Positions 1 to 5,769 of a DNA stretch of 6,303 nucleotides are shown here, piece by piece (position 1 is the stretch's first letter; every line of letters starts with the position of its first letter). The stretch covers positions 1 through 6,303 of the forward strand of contig WTHH01000394.1 of assembly GCA_011523195.1 (NCBI GenBank), in the 5' to 3' direction. The stretch is from Verrucomicrobiales bacterium. Lineage in GTDB: Bacteria > Verrucomicrobiota > Verrucomicrobiia > Limisphaerales > UBA1096. The position numbers and the translations under genes were made by a program. Under the pieces are notes generated by a model, which saw nothing but the letters and a program-made list of their open reading frames with translations, was not told the DNA's origin and did not search any database.

Positions 1-1
1 A

Positions 2-2518
2 CGCGAGGCCGCCCGCGATGCATTCCGCCGTGGGGAGCGCCCCCGCGATCAGCCCAGGGCGGAAGGGCGCCCGTCCTCTCCACCGAGCCGGGGGAGTCGC
101 AGCAGGGGCGGACGAGGAGGACGCGGTAGCCGTGGCCAGCGAATTCAGTTGCTCCCCCAGTTTGACAAGGACGGCGACGGCATCCTGAACAAGGCCGAGC
201 GGGTCGAGGCACGCAAGTTCGTCCTCGAAAAACGAGGCGGGGACGGTGAGCGCAGGGGCGACCGGGGAGGCTCCCGAGGCGGACGCCCGTCAGGACCGGA
301 CGGAGACCGAGGTGGCAGACCTCCGAGACCGGATGGGGACCGCGGTGGACGCCCGCCAAGGCCAGACGGTGACCGGGGAGGCAGACCTCCACGGCCGGGC
401 GACGATCGGGGCGGACGTCCCCCGAGACCGGACGACGATCGCGGCGGCAGGCCGCCAAGGCCGGATGACCGCGGTGGCAGGGAAGAGCCGACACGTGATT
501 TTTCTAAGGCCGAAAAACTTTCTCCCTCCAACGAGAAGCCGTCCAAGAAGGGGCTGTATCACGAGGGAACGCTCCGCACGTTGTTCATCACGACCAAGGA
601 CGACGAGTGGAAGGAGGAAATGGAGGCCTTTTATCGAACCGACGTCGCTGTGCCGGCGGACCTAATCGTTGATGGCAAACTGTACAAGGACGTCGGGTTA
701 AAGTATCGCGGTAACTCATCCTACTTTTCCGTGTCGCCGGATTTGAAGCGCTCGATCAACCTGTACATCGACCACAAGCATGACGACCAAAAACTACTCG
801 GCTACAAGACGCTGAACCTGTTGAACAGCAACTCCGACCCGACGTTCATGCGCGAAGTCATCTACTCGCACGTAGCCCGGGACTACATCCCGGCCTTCAA
901 GGGCAACTTCATCAAGGTCGTCATCAACGGCGAGAGCTGGGGGATCTACTCGAACATCCAGCAGTACAACAAGGATTTCCTTGAGGACAATTTCAACACT
1001 CGCGGGGGTGTCCGCTGGAAGATCGGCGCCGGTGGCGGGGGGCGCGGCAACCTGCGCTATCCTGGTGACAAAAAGGAGGATTACGCCGGATTCCAGTTGC
1101 GCACTGATGGAGCCGATGACGCGTGGACGGAGCTGCGCCAATTCACAAAGTTGTTGGATGAAACTCCTCTAGATCTGCTTGAGGAAAAACTGAGCGACCG
1201 CTTTAATCTAGACGGGGCGTTGTGGTCGCTCGCGCTGGAGTGCGTTTTTCAGGACGAGGGTTATTTCACCCGCGGAAGTGATTACAACCTGTACCTCGAC
1301 CCGGACGGACGCTTCCAGTTGCTGCAGCACGACGGCAACGAGGTGATGAACATCCCGGGCGGCCCAGGCATGCCCTCCGGTTTGAACGGGCCAAAACTGG
1401 AGCCGTTTTACAATGCCGACAACGAGGACCGGCCTCTGATGCACAGGCTATTTCAGGTGCCTCAAATCAAGGCCCGCTACCGGCATCACCTGAAGACGAT
1501 TACCGAGGAGTGGATCGACTGGGGAAAAATCGGCCCCTTGGTCGCTGGTTACTCGGAGTTGATCTCAGACGAGATCGAAAAAGATGTCCGCAAGCACAGC
1601 TCGTTTGACGCCTTCAGAAAAGGACAAGTCGAAAACAGCTCGGACGGACGCCGCACCAAGCTCGGCCTCAAGCCGTTCACCATCGGCCGCCGCGAGTTTT
1701 TGTTGAACCATCCGGATGTGAAACTGCCAGCGCCAAATATTGAGTCGGTGAATGAGATCGATGGGGCCAAGTCTAATGAGACCATCCGTGTCGTGGCCAA
1801 GACAACCGGCGACACTAAGGCTGAGACTGTCATCCTCTGGCACGCAGACGGTTTCAACGAGCCGTACCAACAGGTCATCATGCACGATGACGGCAAACAC
1901 GGCGACGGCAAGGCGGACGACGGGGAGTTCGGGGCAAACATCCCGGCCCAGCTCGCCGGAAAAAAAGTCCGTTACTACGTCGAGGCACGCTCCGCTGGAG
2001 AAGAAATGACATCCGATTTTTACCCGTCCCGCGCCGAGGCCAAGCCGCTCACCTTCCGCGTGAAGGCGGCCAAGGCCGACGAATCCGCTCTGCGAATCAA
2101 CGAGGTTGTCGCAGAAAACAAGGCCACTATTAAGGATCCACAGGGGGACTTTGACGACTACATCGAGATCGTGAACACGTCTGATGCCGAAGTGGATTTG
2201 GCCGGCAAATTCCTGACCGACAACAAAAAGAATCCGCGCAAATGGAAGTTTCCTAAAGGGACGAAGATTGAAGCGAACGGTCGGTTGGTCATTTGGGCGG
2301 ATGAAAACGGCAAAGCCAAGGACGGCCTCCACGCCAATTTCAAGTTGGCCAAGTCAGGCGAGACGATTCAGCTCGTTGACAGCGACGCCTCCGGCAACCT
2401 AATCCTCGACGAGGTCAAGTTCGCCAAGCTCGAAACCGACCAGGCGCTGCGTCGCCTGCCGGACGGCAAAGGTGAGCCAGCCGTCGGCAAGCCAAGCCCC
2501 GGCAAAGCAAACGAATAA
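2..2518 (+). CDS. CotH kinase family protein with EF-hand and lamin-tail domain (5' end missing)
   Basis: The frame is open from base 2 to the TAA at 2516-2518 (838 residues visible). There is no convincing start inside the window, so the gene begins upstream; the in-frame TTG at 149 is only an internal Leu. In order I see: an Arg/Gly-rich linker; an EF-hand loop (164-199); an Arg-Gly-Pro-Asp tandem repeat (278-472); a CotH-like region (about 551-1720) with KYRGNSSY at 701, the LNLLNSNSDPTFMRE block, and LYLDPDGRFQLLQHDGNE ending at 1342; an Ig-like module (about 1735-2000) with a His/Asp/Gly-rich HDDGKHGDG stretch; and a lamin-tail domain (about 2087-2440, INEVVAEN ... DDYIEIVN). It ends in a typical GKPSPGKAN tail. 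Known for the family: Bacillus CotH is an atypical protein kinase that phosphorylates spore-coat proteins. Members in this type of bacterium are presumed exported, with unknown substrates. Ca2+ binding and surface location are inferred. Family assignment is firm; kinase activity is not shown. Confidence 0.9.
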   Translation, partial: REAARDAFRRGERPRDQPRAEGRPSSPPSRGSRSRGGRGGRGSRGQRIQLLPQFDKDGDGILNKAERVEARKFVLEKRGGDGERRGDRGGSRGGRPSGPDGDRGGRPPRPDGDRGGRPPRPDGDRGGRPPRPGDDRGGRPPRPDDDRGGRPPRPDDRGGREEPTRDFSKAEKLSPSNEKPSKKGLYHEGTLRTLFITTKDDEWKEEMEAFYRTDVAVPADLIVDGKLYKDVGLKYRGNSSYFSVSPDLKRSINLYIDHKHDDQKLLGYKTLNLLNSNSDPTFMREVIYSHVARDYIPAFKGNFIKVVINGESWGIYSNIQQYNKDFLEDNFNTRGGVRWKIGAGGGGRGNLRYPGDKKEDYAGFQLRTDGADDAWTELRQFTKLLDETPLDLLEEKLSDRFNLDGALWSLALECVFQDEGYFTRGSDYNLYLDPDGRFQLLQHDGNEVMNIPGGPGMPSGLNGPKLEPFYNADNEDRPLMHRLFQVPQIKARYRHHLKTITEEWIDWGKIGPLVAGYSELISDEIEKDVRKHSSFDAFRKGQVENSSDGRRTKLGLKPFTIGRREFLLNHPDVKLPAPNIESVNEIDGAKSNETIRVVAKTTGDTKAETVILWHADGFNEPYQQVIMHDDGKHGDGKADDGEFGANIPAQLAGKKVRYYVEARSAGEEMTSDFYPSRAEAKPLTFRVKAAKADESALRINEVVAENKATIKDPQGDFDDYIEIVNTSDAEVDLAGKFLTDNKKNPRKWKFPKGTKIEANGRLVIWADENGKAKDGLHANFKLAKSGETIQLVDSDASGNLILDEVKFAKLETDQALRRLPDGKGEPAVGKPSPGKANE
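164..199 (+). other. EF-hand calcium-binding loop in the CotH-like protein
   Basis: The twelve residues DKDGDGILNKAE match the canonical EF-hand loop: Asp at positions 1, 3 and 5, Ile at 7 (here after Gly 6), Asn at 9 and Glu at 12. An acidic/basic helix (RVEARKFVLEK) follows, as expected for the exiting helix. The start of the window reads REAARDAFRR in the same frame, which resembles the exiting helix of a preceding EF-hand cut off by the window edge. A pair of hands is therefore likely but not visible. In exported proteins of this kind such hands resemble dockerin-like or calcium-stabilised modules; the exact role here is inference. Confidence 0.8.
278..472 (+). repeat. 33-base coding tandem repeat (GGRPPRPDGDR units)
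   Basis: Six units lie head to tail in the CotH-like frame: GGRPSGPDGDR, GGRPPRPDGDR twice, GGRPPRPGDDR, GGRPPRPDDDR and a 10-residue GGRPPRPDDR. A partial GGRE follows. The array is rich in Arg, Pro, Gly and Asp, with no hydrophobic residues, so it should be a disordered, charge-mixed linker between the EF-hand and the CotH domain. Synonymous positions vary between units while the peptide stays almost constant. Odd units use GGA-CGY and even units GGC-AGR for the second Gly and the Arg, giving a hidden 66-base period. Confidence 0.9.
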
Positions 2519-2540
2519 CCCAGCACTGCAACCGCTTTTC

Positions 2541-2574
2541 AACAGCCCCTGTTTATCGGGGGCTGTTTTCTTTT
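2541..2574 (+). terminator. Rho-independent terminator after the CotH-like gene
   Basis: A perfect 9-base-pair stem, AACAGCCCC (2541-2549) with GGGGCTGTT (2559-2567), encloses a 9-base loop and runs into a T-rich tract, TTTTCTTTT (2566-2574). It starts 22 bases after the CotH-like stop codon. It is the only gene-to-gene barrier between that gene and the sulfatase downstream, so the sulfatase should need its own promoter in the remaining 47 bases before its ATG, or depend on read-through. I see no convincing -35/-10 pair there. Confidence 0.85.
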
Positions 2575-2578
2575 GGCC

Positions 2579-2599
2579 GGGCTTGGCCAAGCCCTTGGC
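2579..2599. repeat. Palindromic repeat, copy 1 (intergenic)
   Basis: GGGCTTGGCCAAGCCC (2579-2594) is a perfect 16-base palindrome lying just after the terminator and 27 bases before the sulfatase ATG. The 20 bases at 2580-2599 recur exactly at 2673-2692, 93 bases downstream (31 codons, so in the same frame). In the sulfatase frame both copies read PGLAKPLA, although copy 1 lies before the preferred start. The intergenic gap 2519-2621 otherwise holds only the terminator. Function unknown; an operator or a short dispersed repeat are both possible. Confidence 0.75.
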
Positions 2600-2621
2600 T
2601 TTTGCTACCCCTTCCCATCTC

Positions 2622-4205
2622 ATGTTCTCGACTCAAAAATATTTGTTTGCTGTTGCCCTGTTGCTTTTCCCCGGCTTGGCCAAGCCCTTGGCCAAGCCGG
2701 CATCTCCCAACATTGTCATCATCATGGTAGACGACATGGGCTACTCAGATATCGGCTGCTACGGCGGGGAGATCGAAACTCCGAACCTCGACAAGCTCGC
2801 CGCCAATGGCCTCCGGTTCACCCAGTTTTACAACTCCGGCCGCTGCTGCCCAACGCGGGCGTCGTTGCTCACCGGGCTGCATCCGCATCAGGCCGGGATC
2901 GGGCACATGACCAACACACCGGCCAAGCCCAAGTCGCACGATCGCGGCGTCCCGGGTTTTCGCGGTTTTCTCAACCGTAAATGCGTCACGATCGCGGAGG
3001 TCCTCAAGCCAAGGGGCTACCACACGCTGATGTCCGGCAAGTGGCACGTCGGCTATCACGGCAAACAAAAGTGGCCGCTTCAACGCGGGTTCGACCGCTA
3101 CTACGGGATCATTGCCGGGGCATCGAATTTCTTTCGGCCGGAGGGGCGTCGTGGGCTGACGCTTGGCAATGAGCCGGTCAAGCCGGAGGGGAATTACTAC
3201 ACCACGGACGCGTTCACCGACTACGCCATTCAGTTCGTCGAGGAAGCCAACGATCGGGATGACCGGCCGTTTTTCCTCTACCTCGCCTATACCGCGCCTC
3301 ACTGGCCGTTGCACGCCCGCAAGCGAGACATCGACAAGTACCGTGGCCGATACATGGAAGGCGGCTGGGACAAGGTCAGTCGTGATCGTTACAAGCGGAT
3401 GCTCGACATGGGCTTGATCAGGAAAGAATGGGGCAAGGCACCGCGAGACGCACGCGGCTGGGACGAACTTTCAAAAGAGAAAAAAGTAGAGCTGGATTTG
3501 AGGATGGCAATCTACTCCGCACAGGTTGATTCAGTGGATCAAAACGTCGGTCGACTGATTGCGTCTTTGAAGAAAATGGAGCGTCTCGGCAACACGATTA
3601 TTTTTTTTCTGAGCGACAATGGCGGCTGCGCCGAGGGCGGTGAACTGGGAGGCGGCGCGAAGGAGGATCTTGAGAGCGATCGGGGCTTCATGCTCTCCTA
3701 CGGGCGCGCGTGGGCCAACGCCTCCAACACACCGTTCCGCCGTTACAAACATCATGTGCACGAGGGCGGCATGGCCACGCCGTTGATTGTGCATTGGCCG
3801 GACGGCATCGCTGCCAAGGGGGAATTCAGAACACAGCCTGCTTTTCTCCCCGACCTAATGGCAACGACAGTGGCCGCCACCGGGGCTTCCTACCCCAAGC
3901 GTTATCACGGCAACAACATCCCCCCAATGCAGGGCTTGAGCCTCCTCCCGGCCTTTGCCAATAAATCACTCGGCAACCGGCCCTTGTATTGGGAGCATGA
4001 ACGCAACAAGGCCATTCGCATCGGCGACTGGAAACTCGTCACGGCTGGCGACAACGACTGGGAACTGTACAACCTCGCCAACGACCGGGCGGAAGTCAAC
4101 AACCTCGCTGCCGCTCATCCGGAACGCGTCCAGATCATGGCTGACCGGTGGGAGGCATGGGCCAGGAGCGCGAAGGTCGTCCCGCGTGACCGCAGCGAAA
4201 AGTAG
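2622..4205 (+). CDS. Exported arylsulfatase, S1 family (AtsA-like)
   Basis: This 527-residue protein should hydrolyse sulfate esters outside the cytoplasm. ATG 2622 is preferred because it gives a signal peptide at once (MFSTQKYLFAVALLLFPGLA, then about residues 20-27 to cleavage). The frame also runs open upstream to 2472, but that would start inside the preceding gene and cross its terminator. No clear Shine-Dalgarno site is seen. Landmarks: metal-binding Asp37-Asp38 (VDDMGYSDIG); the sulfatase signature C75-C-P-T-R79, with Cys75 the expected formylglycine; GKWH at 139-142; PHWP with His227; SDNGG at 331-335 for the metal; and HEGGMATP at 380-387 after Lys376, the expected sulfate-binding lysine. 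It ends with the usual DWELYNLANDRAEVNNLA block. Length and motifs match Pseudomonas AtsA-type enzymes. It needs a formylglycine-generating enzyme encoded elsewhere. The substrate cannot be told; a sulfated polysaccharide fragment is likely. Confidence 0.93.
   Translation: MFSTQKYLFAVALLLFPGLAKPLAKPASPNIVIIMVDDMGYSDIGCYGGEIETPNLDKLAANGLRFTQFYNSGRCCPTRASLLTGLHPHQAGIGHMTNTPAKPKSHDRGVPGFRGFLNRKCVTIAEVLKPRGYHTLMSGKWHVGYHGKQKWPLQRGFDRYYGIIAGASNFFRPEGRRGLTLGNEPVKPEGNYYTTDAFTDYAIQFVEEANDRDDRPFFLYLAYTAPHWPLHARKRDIDKYRGRYMEGGWDKVSRDRYKRMLDMGLIRKEWGKAPRDARGWDELSKEKKVELDLRMAIYSAQVDSVDQNVGRLIASLKKMERLGNTIIFFLSDNGGCAEGGELGGGAKEDLESDRGFMLSYGRAWANASNTPFRRYKHHVHEGGMATPLIVHWPDGIAAKGEFRTQPAFLPDLMATTVAATGASYPKRYHGNNIPPMQGLSLLPAFANKSLGNRPLYWEHERNKAIRIGDWKLVTAGDNDWELYNLANDRAEVNNLAAAHPERVQIMADRWEAWARSAKVVPRDRSEK
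2671..2700. repeat. Palindromic repeat, copy 2: 13-base inverted repeat in the signal-peptide coding region
   Basis: CCGGCTTGGCCAA (2671-2683) and TTGGCCAAGCCGG (2688-2700) are perfect inverted arms around a 4-base loop (GCCC). Each arm overlaps its own CTTGGCCAAG palindrome (2675-2684 and 2687-2696). The DNA encodes PGLAKPLAKPA at the end of the sulfatase signal peptide. In mRNA this would be a very stable hairpin about 50 bases after the start codon. A role in translation or RNA stability is inference. Confidence 0.75.
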
Positions 4206-4210
4206 CGCTA
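4203..4210. other. Convergent stop codons in an 8-base palindrome
   Basis: TAGCGCTA contains the plus-strand sulfatase stop (TAG, 4203-4205) and, on the other strand, the TAG (4210-4208) that closes the NHL fragment. Only two bases separate the two reading frames. There is no intrinsic terminator between the converging units: a 7-base-pair stem at 4229-4249 lacks a T-run. Confidence 0.7.
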
Positions 4211-4388
4211 ATCAACCCTCAAGATGCGGTGGTTGCTGGAGTCAACCACGTAAAGTTTCCCCTTCTCCCACGTCACACCGTGCGGCTGCTTGAGTTTGAT
4301 TTTTCCACGGCCAAGCAGTGTCGAAACTTCCCTCGGCTTGGGTGGTTGCCACGATGGCAAATAGCAGGATGCAGGGAATGAGTTTCAT
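4208..4388 (-). pseudogene. Collapsed secreted NHL-repeat protein gene (remnant)
   Basis: The minus strand has an ATG at 4388-4386 that overlaps the TGA of the upstream sulfatase (ATGA). It is followed by a good signal peptide, MKLIPCILLFAIVATTQA. That frame continues with unremarkable residues (EGSFDTAWPW...) and stops at 4242 after 48 codons. A second frame on the same strand reads REVSTLLGRGK, then LKQPHGVTWEKGKLYVVD, then SSNHRILRVD and a TAG at 4210-4208. This closely matches one NHL beta-propeller repeat, with its PHGV and NHRI landmarks. A working propeller needs about six blades, so I read this as a gene that lost its middle by deletion, joining signal peptide and last blade out of frame near 4335. 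Its position as third gene after the dehydrogenase and sulfatase suggests an operon member. Alternatives are an assembly error, or a real 48-residue secreted peptide whose overlap with the NHL-like frame is chance; the latter seems unlikely. Confidence 0.7.
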
Positions 4389-5755
4389 TGTTTCTTGTTC
4401 CGCTTGGCTGCCATTTCAGTCGCTTGGCCAAGGTCGCCCTGACTGGTCATCCAATCCTGCAGTTGCTGCTTCAGGCGGGCTTTGACCTTGGCCTGTTTTT
4501 CCCGGCCAGCAAGATTGTTCAACTCGTGCGGGTCTTTGCTCAGGTCGTACAGCTGCTCGGCTGGCCGGTTCAAATATCGTTTCACAAGTCTGGCCGCCTT
4601 GGGGTCAGTCTTGGCGGTACGCACCCATGAGGCCCAGTAGTTTTCCTTGTCGTTTTGCGTGAGGGCATTTTTGAAAGTCACCTTGTGGTTTAGGTTCATG
4701 ATGTACTTCCATTTGCCGGCGCGGATGGAACGCACAGCGTAGCCGGTCGGCGGCGAGCCGATGGCATTCATCTGCGTGTGCACCCCGTAGGTAACCGAGT
4801 TGTGTCGCTTGGTTTTGCCTCGCAACACGCCGAGAAAAGTCCGGCCATCCAAGCCCTTGATCGCTTCGCCACCGGCCATCTCCACAAGGGTGGGGGCAAC
4901 ATCGACGTAGTGGATCATGGCATCGCTCACGCTGCCGGGTTTCACTTGGCCGGGCCACCGGACGATAAACCCGACGTTGAGTCCGTTCTCGTAGCAGGTC
5001 CATTTGCAACCGGGATACTGCGCGCCCTGTTCGGTGGTGAAAATCATCGCCGTGTTGTCCTCCTGTTTTGTTTCGCGGAGGATTTTCATGCACTCGCCCA
5101 CTTCCCGGTCGAGGTCGGTGATCTCGGCGTAATAACGGGTCAACGATTCGCGCATCTCCGGTGTGTCTACCCAGTAGGGGGGAATGGTCAGCTTGCCCGG
5201 ATCGTACTGCGATGCATCGCCCGCGGACCAGGGCACATGCGGACTGTTCGATGTGACTAACAGGCAGAACGGCTGCTTTTCGTCGCGGGCAACAAACTCA
5301 CGGATCGCTTTGGCATCCACCTTCCTCGAAACCTGCTCAAACGGAAAAGAAGACGGCGGGCCGAAGTGCCGTTTGCCGCTCAGCCCAACGCGATACCCCA
5401 GTGCCTTGAGGTAATGCACGAGGCTCTTCGTGCCCGGCTTGACCTTGGAATGATTCGGATACGCCCCGCTCCGGACGGGGTACAGGCCGGTGTACATCTG
5501 CTGGCGTGTCGGTGCACACATGGCCGTTGATGTGTACGCCAAGTTAAACCGCATCCCTTGGCTAGCCAGCCGATCGATGTTTGGCGTCTTCACATCCTTA
5601 TTGCCGTAGACGCCAACGCTATCCTTGTTCAAGTCATCTGCGATCACGATCAATATGTTTGGCATCTTCGCCACCTCCGCTTGGCCAAGCGATGCCGCCA
5701 AAAAAATCGCAAACGCAATTATCGAAAGTGTGTGTACTTTAAATCGGATCATCAT
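4385..5755 (-). CDS. Exported sulfatase, S1 family, with Glu-Gln in place of Asp-Asn
   Basis: This 456-residue protein is predicted to cleave sulfate from a carbohydrate-like substrate after export. The start is the first of two adjacent ATGs (5755, 5752). A GGAAG lies six bases before it and a signal peptide follows (RFKVHTLSIIAFAIFLAASLGQA). Longer frames up to 5920 would overlap the upstream gene. Landmarks: Asp40-Asp41 in IADD; C80-A-P-T-R84 with Cys80 as expected formylglycine; GKRH at 127-130 (usually GKWH); SPHVPW with His173; TEQG at 241-244 where most sulfatases have SDNG or SDHG; then KWTCYENG, where Lys251 should bind sulfate. It ends with the QLYDLSKDPHELNNLA block and a Lys/Gln-rich tail. 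The short length and the TEQG/KWTCYENG pair set it apart from the plus-strand arylsulfatase; it recalls the sulfamidase-like branch of the family, which I cannot confirm. It follows the dehydrogenase by 14 bases and overlaps the next start by four. Confidence 0.92.
   Translation of the reverse strand: MMIRFKVHTLSIIAFAIFLAASLGQAEVAKMPNILIVIADDLNKDSVGVYGNKDVKTPNIDRLASQGMRFNLAYTSTAMCAPTRQQMYTGLYPVRSGAYPNHSKVKPGTKSLVHYLKALGYRVGLSGKRHFGPPSSFPFEQVSRKVDAKAIREFVARDEKQPFCLLVTSNSPHVPWSAGDASQYDPGKLTIPPYWVDTPEMRESLTRYYAEITDLDREVGECMKILRETKQEDNTAMIFTTEQGAQYPGCKWTCYENGLNVGFIVRWPGQVKPGSVSDAMIHYVDVAPTLVEMAGGEAIKGLDGRTFLGVLRGKTKRHNSVTYGVHTQMNAIGSPPTGYAVRSIRAGKWKYIMNLNHKVTFKNALTQNDKENYWASWVRTAKTDPKAARLVKRYLNRPAEQLYDLSKDPHELNNLAGREKQAKVKARLKQQLQDWMTSQGDLGQATEMAAKRNKKQ
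4423..4432. repeat. CTTGGCCAAG palindrome, copy in the 3' end of the minus-strand sulfatase
   Basis: A perfect 10-base palindrome, the same core as at 2582, 2675, 2687 and 5680. On the minus strand it lies in codons for DLGQAT, close to the C-terminus of the sulfatase. There it again encodes LGQA, as it does at the signal-peptide end of the same gene. Confidence 0.6.
5678..5691. repeat. Palindrome CGCTTGGCCAAGCG at the signal-peptide end of the minus-strand sulfatase
   Basis: A perfect 14-base palindrome built around the CTTGGCCAAG core. On the minus strand it encodes SLGQAE, the predicted signal-peptidase region. The core sits at the equivalent place in the plus-strand sulfatase (2675-2696), although the two proteins are otherwise only distantly similar and use different residues there. 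Confidence 0.65.
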
Positions 5756-5761
5756 CTCGCG

Positions 5762-5766
5762 CTTCC
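5762..5766 (-). promoter_or_regulatory. Ribosome binding site of the minus-strand sulfatase
   Basis: GGAAG on the minus strand ends six bases before ATG 5755 and lies in the 14-base gap after the dehydrogenase stop (TGA, 5772-5770). It favours 5755 (or the adjacent 5752) over longer starts and supports translation from a shared mRNA. Confidence 0.55.
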
Positions 5767-5769
5767 GTA

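Noticed and set aside
149..151. TTG at 149 as the start of the CotH-like gene
   Set aside because: The frame is open upstream to the window edge and reads like an EF-hand exit helix and an Arg/Gly linker. A start here would remove any signal peptide.
145..546. Antisense reading frame of 133 residues full of PPRSPSGLGG units
   Set aside because: It is the mirror of the Arg-Gly-Pro-Asp tandem repeat in the CotH-like gene. GC-rich repeats keep all frames open; there is no independent start or domain.
1565..2332. Antisense reading frame of 255 residues under the CotH-like gene
   Set aside because: The sense frame has clear domains throughout (Ig-like and lamin-tail). The antisense product has no recognisable motif and no signal for translation.
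2472..2621. Extended N-terminus for the plus-strand sulfatase starting at ATG 2472
   Set aside because: It would start inside the CotH-like gene, read through the terminator and place 50 residues before a clear signal peptide. ATG 2622 begins exactly at the signal peptide.
2745..3314. Antisense reading frame of 189 residues under the arylsulfatase
   Set aside because: It covers the best conserved sulfatase motifs on the sense strand and shows no domain of its own.
4229..4249. Possible terminator stem GTGGTTG/CAACCAC between the converging genes
   Set aside because: The 7-base-pair stem is not followed by a T-run on either strand, and it lies in the codons of the NHL fragment (VVDSSNH).
4295..4310. 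Programmed frameshift at the A-run to join the signal peptide to the NHL blade
   Set aside because: The NHL-like reading already looks genuine upstream of the A-run (EVSTLLGRG), so a shift there would not rescue the protein. No complete slippery heptamer in the right phase is present.
4605..5093. Second minus-strand frame of 162 residues inside the sulfatase
   Set aside because: It is an out-of-frame shadow of the minus-strand sulfatase; its Arg/His-rich composition is typical of a shifted GC-rich frame.
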